From assembly GCF_009676955.1 (NCBI RefSeq), contig NZ_CP045696.1:3276671-3340670 (forward strand): a stretch of 64,000 nucleotides of DNA, given 5' to 3'. The stretch comes from Sodaliphilus pleomorphus. GTDB taxonomy: Bacteria > Bacteroidota > Bacteroidia > Bacteroidales > Muribaculaceae. Position 1 is the stretch's first letter. Each line of letters starts with the position of its first letter. Both the position numbers and the translations under genes were made by a program. Positions 53,827 through 62,729 of this stretch are shown here, one piece after another. The notes beneath the pieces are model-generated. The model saw only the letters and a list, made by a program, of their open reading frames with translations, searched no databases and had not been told where the DNA came from.

Positions 53827-55488
53827 ATGCTCACTCGACTTTACATAGCCAATTATGCACTCATCGATCAACTCGAGATTGAATTTAACGACGGCTTGAC
53901 AATCATTACAGGCGAGACAGGTGCTGGCAAGTCAATCATCATGGGTGCCCTATCGCTCATTCTGGGTGAGCGTGCCGATACTCACGCCATAAGAGACAGA
54001 CAAGCCAAAACCATTGTTGAAGCCACTTTCGACATCAAGGACTATCGACTCAATGCGTTCTTCGACAACAACGATATCGACTACTATGAGCATGAGTGCA
54101 TAGTGAGACGTGAAATAGGGGTCAACGGGCGTTCAAGGGCTTTTGTCAACGACACGGCCGTGACAGTTTCTGTTCTGCGTGAGCTCACTTCGCATCTTGT
54201 CGACATTCATTCACAACACAGCAACATGTTGCTTTCGCGGCCACAGTTCCAGCTCTCGGTGCTCGACAACATTGCCGGAAACGCATCGATGTTGAAAACT
54301 TATAGTGCCCGCTATTCGCATTACAAGGCATTGCAGTCCATGCTTCGCAGCCAGCAAGAGTCCTACAACAAGGGAAAAGCTGAAATGGACTATTTGCGCT
54401 TCCAACTCAATCAATTCGACGAGTTGAAATTGCACAAAGGCGAAGAGGATGAACTTGAGGAACTGCAAAAGAAACTAAGCAATGTCACCGACTCAAAAGA
54501 AGCGCTGTGGAAAGTTGAAACCGCGCTTGACGGTGAGGAAAATTCAATCATCTCACAGCTGTCGACATTGTCACAAGTCCTGGCCGACACCGAGAACAAC
54601 TTGAGCGAAATCGCGGGCTTGTCTGATCGCATGCAGTCGGCAGTGATTGAACTCAAAGACATAGCTCACTCCGTAATGAGCGTGAACGACGACCTGAACG
54701 ATGACCCCGAACAACTGGAACAGGTGACACAACGGCTTGATGCCATCTACTCGCTTGAGCGCAAGCACAATGTGAAGTCTGTCGATGAGCTTCTCGACAT
54801 TGAGGCACGCTATCGCAGGCAAATTGAAGAAATCGACAATAGCGACGAACGCATCGGCCAACTTAAACATGATATCGAGGTGCAGGAGAAAGAACTTGCC
54901 TCTTTGTCTCATCAACTCAGCACCCGGCGCAAGCAGGCAGCCAGTGATTTCGTTTGTCAGCTTTTGCCCTTGGCTCAAGGGCTGGGCATGAAAAACTTGA
55001 AGTTTGATGTCAAGTTCATTCCTGTTGGCTATGGTCCCAGCGGGTGCGATGCCGTGGAGTTTCTCTTCGCATTCAACAAAAACCAAGATTTGCTTCCTGT
55101 GCAGGAAACTGCATCGGGAGGAGAAATTTCACGTCTCATGCTTAGCATCAAGACGATTATTGCCCGCATCATGAATTTGCCAACTATCATCTTCGACGAG
55201 GTCGATACCGGCGTGTCGGGGGATATAGCCAGTCGCATAGGCGACATGATGGGGGATATAGCCAAGCATATTCAGGTTATTGCCATCACCCACCTGCCAC
55301 AAGTGGCTGCCCATGGCATGCATCACATGAAGGTGTTTAAGACCGATGCCGTCGACGGCACATATACCAGTGTGCAAGTGCTTAACAGAGAAGAACATGT
55401 GCTTGAAATCGCACGCATGCTGAGCGGCAAAGACGTGAATCAGGCTGCCATTGACAATGCAAAATCGCTTGTTGCAATGAGTGAATGA
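53827..55488 (+). CDS. recN: DNA repair protein RecN
   Basis: A 553-residue SMC-like ATPase for double-strand-break repair. Walker A is GETGAGKS (29-36) and Walker B is IIFDEVDTGVSG near residue 455, with a long coiled coil between them and ASGGEISR as the ABC signature. The length matches the family. It is the last gene of dnaN-exonuclease-DUF4835-recN. Confidence 0.96.
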   Translation: MLTRLYIANYALIDQLEIEFNDGLTIITGETGAGKSIIMGALSLILGERADTHAIRDRQAKTIVEATFDIKDYRLNAFFDNNDIDYYEHECIVRREIGVNGRSRAFVNDTAVTVSVLRELTSHLVDIHSQHSNMLLSRPQFQLSVLDNIAGNASMLKTYSARYSHYKALQSMLRSQQESYNKGKAEMDYLRFQLNQFDELKLHKGEEDELEELQKKLSNVTDSKEALWKVETALDGEENSIISQLSTLSQVLADTENNLSEIAGLSDRMQSAVIELKDIAHSVMSVNDDLNDDPEQLEQVTQRLDAIYSLERKHNVKSVDELLDIEARYRRQIEEIDNSDERIGQLKHDIEVQEKELASLSHQLSTRRKQAASDFVCQLLPLAQGLGMKNLKFDVKFIPVGYGPSGCDAVEFLFAFNKNQDLLPVQETASGGEISRLMLSIKTIIARIMNLPTIIFDEVDTGVSGDIASRIGDMMGDIAKHIQVIAITHLPQVAAHGMHHMKVFKTDAVDGTYTSVQVLNREEHVLEIARMLSGKDVNQAAIDNAKSLVAMSE

Positions 55489-55509
55489 CTGAAATTGTTG
55501 GCCCGATAA

Positions 55510-55540
55510 TTTGAAAACAAGTCCTTTTGCGGTAACTTTG
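55510..55540 (+). promoter_or_regulatory. Promoter of nusB
   Basis: TTTG (55510-55513) and TAACTTTG (55533-55540) are 19 bp apart. The leader is very short, about 10 nt before the ATG at 55557. Confidence 0.7.
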
Positions 55541-55556
55541 CAAAAAATTAAATGAT

Positions 55557-56489
55557 ATGATTAATCGTATTTTGATTCGTACCAAAGTTGTTCAAATGCT
55601 TTATTCTTATCAGCTCACCAAGACTGACAAGACAATTACCAAAGCAAAAAAAGAGTTGCAGGCAAGTCTTGACAAGTCTTATGAGCTCTACAACAGCTTG
55701 TTGCAGCTCATGATCGACCTCACCGACTTGCAGGATCGCGAGCTCGACGATGCCAAGCACAAGTTCCTGCCCTCTAACGAGGATTTAAATCCCAACATGC
55801 GTTTTGTTGAAAACCAGCTTGTTGAATGGCTTCGCAATTCCAAGAAGTTGCAGGATTTTGTGAACGACAACAATATCACCTGGCGCGACGACGAGCTCTT
55901 CCTGCGCCTCTTGCTCTTCAAGGTTACCGGCAGCGAGGAGTATAAAACCTACATGGCTATGGAGAAGACCGATTTTGCAAGCGACTGCGAGGTGTGGTTG
56001 CAGATTATGAAAAAGGTTATTCTTCCCGACGACGACTTGCTTGAACACATCGAGAACATGTCGGTGTACTGGAGTGTCGACGACTTGGACATCATGGGGC
56101 AATTTGTGCTTAAAACCATACGCCGTATCGAAGCGGGCGACAAAGAGCCCATTTCTCCGAAATACAAAGACGACGAAGACAGCGAGTTCGGTGAGAAACT
56201 GTTTTCGCTGGCAGTGCAAGAGAGAGCCGAAAACGACGAACTCATCAACAAGTATGTGCGCAGCGAGCGTTGGGACAGTGGCCGCATAGCACTCATGGAT
56301 CGCATCATCATGTGCACAGCTCTCACCGAAATCAAAAATTTCCCGAGCATACCAGTCAATGTTACGATGAACGAGTATATTGAGTTGGCCAAAAACTTCA
56401 GCACACCTCACAGTGGGCAATTTGTGAACGGCATTCTCAATGCTGTAGTCAAGAGTCTGCGCGAGCAAGGGAAGATTGTGAAACAATAA
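55557..56489 (+). CDS. nusB: Transcription antitermination factor NusB (long Bacteroidota form)
   Basis: A 310-residue protein. The C-terminal part (about 205-305, with RWDSGRIALMDRIIMCTALTE, then VTMNEYIELAKNFS and FVNGILN) is the NusB RNA-binding fold. An extra N-terminal part of about 190 residues is typical of Bacteroidota; E. coli NusB has 139 residues. It binds boxA RNA with NusE in rRNA antitermination. An ATG five bases upstream is out of frame. It is followed by yajC after 30 bases. Confidence 0.92.
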   Translation: MINRILIRTKVVQMLYSYQLTKTDKTITKAKKELQASLDKSYELYNSLLQLMIDLTDLQDRELDDAKHKFLPSNEDLNPNMRFVENQLVEWLRNSKKLQDFVNDNNITWRDDELFLRLLLFKVTGSEEYKTYMAMEKTDFASDCEVWLQIMKKVILPDDDLLEHIENMSVYWSVDDLDIMGQFVLKTIRRIEAGDKEPISPKYKDDEDSEFGEKLFSLAVQERAENDELINKYVRSERWDSGRIALMDRIIMCTALTEIKNFPSIPVNVTMNEYIELAKNFSTPHSGQFVNGILNAVVKSLREQGKIVKQ

Positions 56490-56519
56490 AGAAATCATTC
56501 AACCATAAAATATCAAATT

Positions 56520-56852
56520 ATGTTAGACTTAATCTTACTTCAGAAGGGTAATGCCGGTGCCGATGGTGGTGGCATGATGATGTGGCTTCCGCTTATTCTC
56601 ATTTTCGGCATCTTCATGTGGATGTCGTGGAGCAGCCAGCGCAAGGAGAAAAAGCGCCAGGCCACATTTTACGACAGCCTCACTGTTGGCGCCAAGGTCA
56701 TGACCAAGACAGGCGTGATTGGCAAGATCAAGGCCATCAAGCCCGACACTGTTGAGCTTGAAATTGCCGACGGGGTGAAAATCACCGTTCTCAAGCAAGG
56801 CTTGGAAAACATGCCTGCAAATCTTAACCAGGCAAAAGACGCTAAAAAGTAA
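56520..56852 (+). CDS. yajC: Preprotein translocase subunit YajC
   Basis: A 110-residue protein with one N-terminal membrane helix (MMMWLPLILIFGIFMWM) and a small cytoplasmic domain (GAKVMTKTGVIGKI, then VELEIADGVKITV). YajC associates with SecDF-YidC. The nusB-yajC-ybbR-coaE order fits the conserved Bacteroidales cluster. Confidence 0.94.
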   Translation: MLDLILLQKGNAGADGGGMMMWLPLILIFGIFMWMSWSSQRKEKKRQATFYDSLTVGAKVMTKTGVIGKIKAIKPDTVELEIADGVKITVLKQGLENMPANLNQAKDAKK

Positions 56853-56882
56853 TCTTGCTGCACGACGAGCAAGCAGGATAGC

Positions 56883-57875
56883 GTGAAATTGTTACAGGCC
56901 ATGCCAGGTCTTTTCTCAGGAAAGTTCAAGTTTAGAGTAAAATCAGAGACTTCACGCTCGATTTTGCTCTACTTGGTTTTTGTTGTCATTTCGGCCATGT
57001 TCTGGTATTTTATTACACTCAACAAGGATGTGCAGCAAGACGTCACTTTCCAATTTGAAATCACCGGCATTCCCAAAGAGGTGACGATGATTGACGATGC
57101 TCCGTCGTCCATCAACGTGACAGTGAGAGACAAAGGGTCGGCATTTTTGAAATACTCGCTCTTCATGACACCTAAAATCAAAGTGAAGTTTAGCGACTTT
57201 GCCGAGAACAACTCGGGTTATTTCAAGATGAATGCAGTGCAACTGCGCAATGCGGTAAAAAAACAGCTCAACCGTGAGGCTATAGTGGTGAGCTTGCTTC
57301 CTGATGATATATCGTTGAAATTTACCAATTTGCCAGGCAAGAAAGTGCCTATAAGGCCCGATTGGAATATCCAAACGAATTTCCAGTATGAAGTCAATGG
57401 TCCCTTGGTGCTGAGCCAGGACTCGGTGATGGTGTATTCCGATCGCGAGACCTTGGCCGAGATCAACGAGGTGTATACCTATCATGCCGAAGCAACCGAC
57501 TTGACCGATACCTTGCGTCGTGACCTGACAATCGCTCCTATACGAGGTGCTAAGATTGAGCCGCGCACCGTGAGCCTTATGGTGCCCGTGGAGCAGCTCA
57601 TTGAAAAACACAAGCGCATCAACATCGCGGTGCGCAACACGCCACCAAATGTGAATTTCGTTATTTTCCCATCATCGGCCGATGTATCCTACCTGGTGCC
57701 CAAGAGCATGTACAAGATTAACCGCGACGACATAAAGCTAATTGTCGATTACAACACGATCAATCTGTCGTCAAAATCCAATAAGGCTCCTGTCATCATC
57801 AGTGAGTACCCAGGAGTGTATAGAAACATGGAGCTGCTCACCGACAGTGTGGAATACATCATCGAAAATCGCTAA
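56883..57875 (+). CDS. YbbR-like (CdaR-type) membrane-anchored protein
   Basis: A 330-residue protein with one N-terminal membrane helix (about 27-46, SILLYLVFVVISAMFWYFIT), then an extracytoplasmic beta-rich region with YbbR-like repeats (VTMIDDAPSSINVTVRDKG and later copies). In Firmicutes YbbR/CdaR regulates a diadenylate cyclase; in Bacteroidota the role is unproven. The start is probably GTG at 56883, and an ATG at 56901 is possible. The coaE ATG follows the stop by 3 bases. Confidence 0.85.
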   Translation: MKLLQAMPGLFSGKFKFRVKSETSRSILLYLVFVVISAMFWYFITLNKDVQQDVTFQFEITGIPKEVTMIDDAPSSINVTVRDKGSAFLKYSLFMTPKIKVKFSDFAENNSGYFKMNAVQLRNAVKKQLNREAIVVSLLPDDISLKFTNLPGKKVPIRPDWNIQTNFQYEVNGPLVLSQDSVMVYSDRETLAEINEVYTYHAEATDLTDTLRRDLTIAPIRGAKIEPRTVSLMVPVEQLIEKHKRINIAVRNTPPNVNFVIFPSSADVSYLVPKSMYKINRDDIKLIVDYNTINLSSKSNKAPVIISEYPGVYRNMELLTDSVEYIIENR

Positions 57876-57878
57876 GAC

Positions 57879-58448
57879 ATGGCGTCGAGACTTATAGCTA
57901 TAACTGGAGGCATAGGCAGTGGCAAGAGTGTTGTGTCGCGCATCTTGAAAGTTATGGGCTATGCCGTGTATGATACCGACACGCAAGCTCGCCGGCTTAT
58001 GAATCAATCTGCCGACGTGAAGGCCCGGCTTGTTGCCTGTTTTGGTCCTGAGATATATCACAACGGGCTACTCAATGCGCCCCGACTGTCGCAAATCGTT
58101 TTTGGAAACAATGAGGCTTTATCTTGCTTGAACGGCATTGTCCATCCTGCTGTGCGCTGCGACTTGCGGCAGTGGGCTGGTCGCTGCCAGTCGCGATATG
58201 CCTTTGTCGAGACAGCTTTGCTCTATGAGAGCAGGCTGTGTGATATTGTCGACAGTATATGGAAGGTGACGGCACCATTAACCACAAGGGTGCAGCGTGT
58301 GATGGCACGTAATGGCCTCACCGAGGCCGAAGTGCTCGCCCGCATTGAGGCGCAAGCGGCCGAGGACAGGGTGAATGAAAAAACACATATCATTGTCAAC
58401 GACGGCATTGAAGCCTTGCTGCCTCAAGTTATGAGACTGTTAAAGTAA
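57879..58448 (+). CDS. coaE: Dephospho-CoA kinase
   Basis: A 189-residue P-loop kinase that phosphorylates the 3'-hydroxyl of dephospho-CoA in the last step of CoA synthesis. The P-loop is GGIGSGKS (10-17). YDTDTQAR carries the substrate-binding aspartate, and HPAV and ETALLYES are conserved. It starts 3 bases after ybbR. The length is slightly shorter than E. coli CoaE (206). Confidence 0.95.
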   Translation: MASRLIAITGGIGSGKSVVSRILKVMGYAVYDTDTQARRLMNQSADVKARLVACFGPEIYHNGLLNAPRLSQIVFGNNEALSCLNGIVHPAVRCDLRQWAGRCQSRYAFVETALLYESRLCDIVDSIWKVTAPLTTRVQRVMARNGLTEAEVLARIEAQAAEDRVNEKTHIIVNDGIEALLPQVMRLLK

Positions 58449-58502
58449 CCTATATTTTTGCCAAAGCATATAGATGGTGATGACATAAAGTTAAATTTTC
58501 GT

Positions 58503-58510
58503 TATCTTTG
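58503..58510 (+). promoter_or_regulatory. -7 element of the DUF5606 gene
   Basis: TATCTTTG lies 39 bases before the ATG at 58550. A second candidate, TATTTTTG at 58454-58461, lies 49 bases further upstream, so tandem starts are possible. Confidence 0.5.
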
Positions 58511-58549
58511 CAATTACTTTAAGGAATATCATAAGAAAATATAGATTTT

Positions 58550-58984
58550 ATGTTGAAAGAAGTATTATGTATTTCAGGCAAGCCAGGCCTGTACAAATTG
58601 ATCAGCTACGGCAAGAATCTTGTAATTGTTGAGAGCCTTGTCGACCACAAGCGCCAGCCAGCACATTCACGTGACAAAATCATCTCGTTGGGAGATGTTG
58701 CAATATACACCACAGGCGATGACGTGCCGCTGAGCAACGTGTTTCAGTCTATTCTGGAAAAATATGACGGCAAAGCCATCGACAGTGCCAATTACAAGAC
58801 AGCCGAGGCTCTCGATGAGTTCTTCAAGGGTGTTCTTCCCAACTATGATGTTGATCGTGTTTACAAGACCGACATCAAGAAGGTGATCAATTGGTACAAT
58901 ATTCTTGTCAACGCCGGCTACACCACTTTCAAAGAGGAAGAGAAGAATGAGGCTGATAGCCAAGACAGGCAGGACGCCAAATAG
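58550..58984 (+). CDS. DUF5606 family protein
   Basis: A 144-residue soluble protein matching DUF5606 of Bacteroidales (opening MLKEVLCISGKPGLYKLISYGKN). The first roughly 60 residues look like a small beta-barrel. The end is acidic (EEEKNEADSQDRQDAK). Its function is unknown. It follows coaE, as in related genomes, but has its own promoter and a terminator. Confidence 0.85.
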   Translation: MLKEVLCISGKPGLYKLISYGKNLVIVESLVDHKRQPAHSRDKIISLGDVAIYTTGDDVPLSNVFQSILEKYDGKAIDSANYKTAEALDEFFKGVLPNYDVDRVYKTDIKKVINWYNILVNAGYTTFKEEEKNEADSQDRQDAK

Positions 58985-59014
58985 AAAATTCATTTATTTA
59001 CTACTGAAATAATA

Positions 59015-59069
59015 ATGTGCTAAAGATTGGGATGCAACTCTTCAGGCGTTCATTCTTTAGCACATTTTT
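59015..59069 (+). terminator. Terminator-like hairpin with a large loop
   Basis: A perfect 12-bp stem (59015-59026 with 59054-59065) with a 27-nt loop is followed by TTTTG. It ends 15 bases before the NlpC/P60 ATG, so it could also act as an attenuator for that gene. Confidence 0.62.
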
Positions 59070-59084
59070 GTTTGTCATTACGGC

Positions 59085-59642
59085 ATGAGACGTTCTATAC
59101 ATATCTTTGTTTCAGCAACAGCATTATTGTTGATGCTATTGCTCGTGTCGTGCCATGTGACAAAAGGTGCCGTGCCGCTGCGTCCCAAGGGTGGAGGTGG
59201 ACAGTCGTCGGCAGTAGCTATACCAGAAGAATGGAAAAACCTCACTATCGCCCTCGGTCCAGGCGACAACAAGCGGCTGTATCGTGAGGTGAAAAGCTGG
59301 CTTGGTGTGCCCTATTTCTATGGCGGGCACAGCAAGACAGGAGCCGATTGCTCGGGCTTTGTAATGGAGGTGTATAAAGCTGTGTATGGAAAGGATATAC
59401 AGCGCAACTCGGCAAAAATATTCCAGCAGAATTGCCGTGAAATCGAGAAAAGCGACTTGAGCGAGGGCGATTTGGTTTTCTTCTGCACCCGTGCCACCAA
59501 CACAGGTACTATCAATCATGTGGGTCTTTATTTAAAAGAAAACAAGTTTGCCCACGCCTCCTCGCGGGGAGTGGTCGTAGCCGACCTGAATCAAAACTAC
59601 TGGACTGCGCACTGGGTGGCAGCTGGCAGAGTGTGCCGTTGA
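59085..59642 (+). CDS. NlpC/P60 family lipoprotein peptidase (C40)
   Basis: A 185-residue lipoprotein. The signal sequence ends in lipobox LVSC (20-23), so C23 is lipidated. The NlpC/P60 domain (about 62-183) has the catalytic C89 in GADCSGF and H145 in INHVGLYL. Such enzymes cut peptide bonds in peptidoglycan stems, most often gamma-D-Glu to the diamino acid. The last 46 bases overlap the end of comEC on the other strand. Confidence 0.93.
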   Translation: MRRSIHIFVSATALLLMLLLVSCHVTKGAVPLRPKGGGGQSSAVAIPEEWKNLTIALGPGDNKRLYREVKSWLGVPYFYGGHSKTGADCSGFVMEVYKAVYGKDIQRNSAKIFQQNCREIEKSDLSEGDLVFFCTRATNTGTINHVGLYLKENKFAHASSRGVVVADLNQNYWTAHWVAAGRVCR

Positions 59643-61717
59643 TTGCCCAACCAGTACAGGGCTCCATACTGGCGCAATGAAGTGCAGCCTATGCCAAGAG
59701 AGTCACACTCGTGTTTCATGCGTGCTTCTTCCTGAGAGTAAACATCGCCCGAGATGACTATCGATTGCGGCTTATAGATTTTAAGCAAGTCGGCAATTCT
59801 CGCGTGGCATTGCTTGGTGAGCACCATGTAGTCGACAGCCAGTCGCCTGCTTGCCGAGATTTTTTTCCACTTGCCCGCACCTATGGCTACCATTCTCTTA
59901 CCGCCCATATAGCAATAGGGGGGCTTGAAGAAGAAGCTTGCACGACGTGTGGTGCCTTTCACGGCCGCCACGTGCGTCACATTGTAGTGAGCCAAAAATG
60001 CCATGTGCTGATGCTCAAAGGCGGCAACGTCGATGTCACTGTCATCGCCTATCCACAGATACCCGCAATTGTTCTCGAAGGCGAAAAATGGAGTAGAATC
60101 ATAGGAATTGAAAATCACCATTCCACTCGCAGGAGTGGATAAATTGATCCAGCACTTGTAGCTCACGGTGACGGCCAGTAGCACAACAACGGTGACAGCA
60201 ATCTTGCGCTGTCGCGTCTTCACGGCAAGAGAAACAAAGATAAGAATGGCATAGAAAAGTATCACCTCAATGCCTGTGATGTAGATGCCGTCGATGTGCG
60301 ACAGTGGGAGACTCGAAATTGTGGTCACTACCGAATTGATATACTTGTAGAGGCCTTCAACAACACTTTCGAGCACTGTGATCTCGCCCCTTAATGCCAG
60401 GAAAATAACAAAAAATGCTGCTACAACCATAAACACAGGGAAGACGGGAAGAATGAGGAGATTGGACAATATCGACATGGTTGAGATTGAATGGAAGTAA
60501 TAGGCAGTCAATACAAGAGTCGAAGCCATCGCAATCGCCGACGTGGCCAAAGTTGACTTCACCGCTTGCCAAGCCTTGTTGCCCACAGGCTTGGCAGGCG
60601 TCGAATATAGCAAAATGGCTAACACCGTGATGAAACTGAGCTGAAATCCCACGCTGAACAATGCATTGGGATCAAAAATGAGTATAAACAAGGCCGACGA
60701 CAGCAAGGCATTGACTGGAAGCGACTTCCTGTAGAGGATGTGTGCGACGAGCACAAAGACAATCATTATCGATGCTCGCATCACCGATGGCGGCAGTCCA
60801 GTGAAAACGCCGAAGGCTGCAATGCACACAATAGTGACCGCCAGTCTCAGCTTCTTGAGCCGCAAGTAGTCGAGCGGCATGAGAATCCACCAAACAATGA
60901 TTGACAGAATACCAACGTGCAGGCCACTCAATGCTAAGATGTGGGCGACTCCGGCATTGGAATACTGCCAGCGGGTGTCGTTGTCGACAAGATCCTTGCT
61001 GCCAAGTATCAATGCTGCCACCATGTGCTGACACGGCTCATTGAGACGCGAGTTGAAAATGCTGTGCAATATTTTGTTTTGTTGTTCGGCCAGCCAGGAA
61101 GAGAATGTACTGGTGTGTCCGTATTTTACAAGTCGGCTGGCAGGAAGATGTTGCATGTAGTAAATGCCTTGACGTTTTAGCATGCTTGCATAGTCAATTT
61201 CATCGGGATTCCCAAGATTTTTCACAGGCTGCAGGTTGGGCTTGAATGCTACAAGGTCGCCACTGCCCAGCAGGTAATTGCACCCTTGGGTTGTTATCAT
61301 CGCCACTGCATCGACAGGTGTAGATTTTTTCCCGTTGGAGCTTGCAGTAATAGTCACTGACAACTGCATCGAGAAGTCTTTATACTTGATGTCGTCGATA
61401 GATGCTACAACCATTTTTTGACTGTTGACCCAGGCAAGATTCAAAGGGGCAGGATAGGTGAGCATTTGGGCAAGACATCCCACAGCCAGTGCCAAGACCG
61501 CTATTGGAACAATGTAATAGGGCCTCACTGCAAGTCGGGCTGCAGCACTCCTGTTGCTTGCCCACATGGCGAAGTAGGATGCAGCGCCCGCAGCAATGAG
61601 GATGGAAGGAACAGCCAGCACGCGTGTGCCCACGGTATTTCCCAAGAGAATGCCTCCAATGAGCGGAACAAGCAGTCTTGCCACAGGGTACCTCGACAAC
61701 ACGCTGGAGAGCATCAT
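59597..61717 (-). CDS. comEC: ComEC/Rec2-family membrane protein
   Basis: A 706-residue polytopic protein. An N-terminal membrane and OB-like DUF4131 region (about 1-190) leads to the competence membrane domain (about 215-500, with SGLHVGILSI, FTGLPPSVMRASIM and SVGFQLSFITVLAI). A C-terminal soluble part follows. ComEC forms the inner-membrane channel for single-stranded DNA uptake. The C-terminal part looks like a metallo-beta-lactamase relic without the H-x-H-x-D-H metal motif. The ATG at 61717 is preferred (tandem ATG at 61714); the longer frame from 61723 begins with TTG. It follows aroE by 15 bases. Confidence 0.92.
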   Translation of the reverse strand: MMLSSVLSRYPVARLLVPLIGGILLGNTVGTRVLAVPSILIAAGAASYFAMWASNRSAAARLAVRPYYIVPIAVLALAVGCLAQMLTYPAPLNLAWVNSQKMVVASIDDIKYKDFSMQLSVTITASSNGKKSTPVDAVAMITTQGCNYLLGSGDLVAFKPNLQPVKNLGNPDEIDYASMLKRQGIYYMQHLPASRLVKYGHTSTFSSWLAEQQNKILHSIFNSRLNEPCQHMVAALILGSKDLVDNDTRWQYSNAGVAHILALSGLHVGILSIIVWWILMPLDYLRLKKLRLAVTIVCIAAFGVFTGLPPSVMRASIMIVFVLVAHILYRKSLPVNALLSSALFILIFDPNALFSVGFQLSFITVLAILLYSTPAKPVGNKAWQAVKSTLATSAIAMASTLVLTAYYFHSISTMSILSNLLILPVFPVFMVVAAFFVIFLALRGEITVLESVVEGLYKYINSVVTTISSLPLSHIDGIYITGIEVILFYAILIFVSLAVKTRQRKIAVTVVVLLAVTVSYKCWINLSTPASGMVIFNSYDSTPFFAFENNCGYLWIGDDSDIDVAAFEHQHMAFLAHYNVTHVAAVKGTTRRASFFFKPPYCYMGGKRMVAIGAGKWKKISASRRLAVDYMVLTKQCHARIADLLKIYKPQSIVISGDVYSQEEARMKHECDSLGIGCTSLRQYGALYWLGNQRHTLPAATQCAVQ

Positions 61718-61732
61718 AAACAAAAATTGGCG

Positions 61733-62500
61733 CTATTTTGTCCAAATCTCATAGGCAGCAAAGCCCTGAAGCAGGAGCATCTCAAGGCCATTTTTCACTT
61801 CGGCGCCATGTTCCTTCGATTGCTTCATAAACAGAGTCTCGTCGGGGTTGTAGATGAGATCATAGCACAAGTGCTCTTTGGTCAAAAACCGATAAGGAAA
61901 ATCGGGACACTTGTCCACGTCGGGAAACATACCGAGTGGGGTAGTGTTGACTATGATTTTGTGCTCATGCACCATGGCTTTGGTGAGTTCTTCATAGGTC
62001 ACTGTCGAGGCCGATTTCTTGCGTGACACGTGCATGACCTCTACGCCAAACTTGTTGAGTGCATAGCTCACCGCCTTTGAGGCGCCGCCTGAGCCGAGCA
62101 CCATGGCCTGCCGGTGCTTAGCGTCGATGTAGGGTTCAATCGACTTGCCGAAACCTATCACATCGCTGTTGTATCCTCTCAGTTTCAGCTCGTTCTCTCT
62201 GTCGTTTCTTATAAATTTAATTACATTTACAGCACCAATATTACGTGCCCCGTCATCGATCGAGTCCAGATAGGGTATGACTTGCTCCTTGTAGGGCGCA
62301 GTCACATTGAGACCGTCGAGATTGGGATACTCGCTGATGACTTCCATCAATTGCCCAATGTCTTCAATCTCAAAATTAAGATATTCGGCATCGATGTGCT
62401 CGGCTTTGAACTTCTGGTTGAAGTAATCCATCGAGAACGAGTGGGCCAGGGGATAGCCTATGAGTCCATAAAGTTTTTTTGTTGTGTTGAGCGCTGCCAT
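61733..62500 (-). CDS. aroE: Shikimate dehydrogenase
   Basis: A 255-residue enzyme that reduces 3-dehydroshikimate with NADPH in aromatic amino acid synthesis. The shikimate-binding YPLAHSFS (16-23) and catalytic K71 in NVTAPYKEQ are visible, with cofactor loop GSGGASKAV and the late LLLQGFAAYEIW. The ATG at 62500 starts MAALNTTKKLYGLIG; a longer frame from a TTG at 62542 overlaps the promoter and is unlikely. Confidence 0.95.
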   Translation of the reverse strand: MAALNTTKKLYGLIGYPLAHSFSMDYFNQKFKAEHIDAEYLNFEIEDIGQLMEVISEYPNLDGLNVTAPYKEQVIPYLDSIDDGARNIGAVNVIKFIRNDRENELKLRGYNSDVIGFGKSIEPYIDAKHRQAMVLGSGGASKAVSYALNKFGVEVMHVSRKKSASTVTYEELTKAMVHEHKIIVNTTPLGMFPDVDKCPDFPYRFLTKEHLCYDLIYNPDETLFMKQSKEHGAEVKNGLEMLLLQGFAAYEIWTK

Positions 62501-62539
62501 GTAATGTCGTGATTTTTCGATTTCTTTATACTCTTTTTG

Positions 62540-62547
62540 CAAATTTA
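62540..62547 (-). promoter_or_regulatory. -7 element of aroE-comEC
   Basis: TAAATTTG on the minus strand lies 39 bases upstream of the aroE ATG. A clear TTTG partner was not found. Confidence 0.5.
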
Positions 62548-62677
62548 CAACAAAAATCTATATTGCAGGCATTTATTTTTACATTTCTTTTGACAATAAG
62601 AATTTTTGACTACCAACTACAGCCAATTTGACTACAATAAAATCACTATGGAACAATATCAATCAATTTTTTATTAG

Positions 62678-62685
62678 TACTTTTG
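62678..62685 (+). promoter_or_regulatory. -7 element of the MlaD gene
   Basis: TACTTTTG lies 44 bases upstream of the ATG at 62730. A clear TTTG partner was not found. Confidence 0.5.
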
Positions 62686-62729
62686 CCAAAGATTTATTTA
62701 TTAATTGGTATTGACCAATCAAGATTTAA

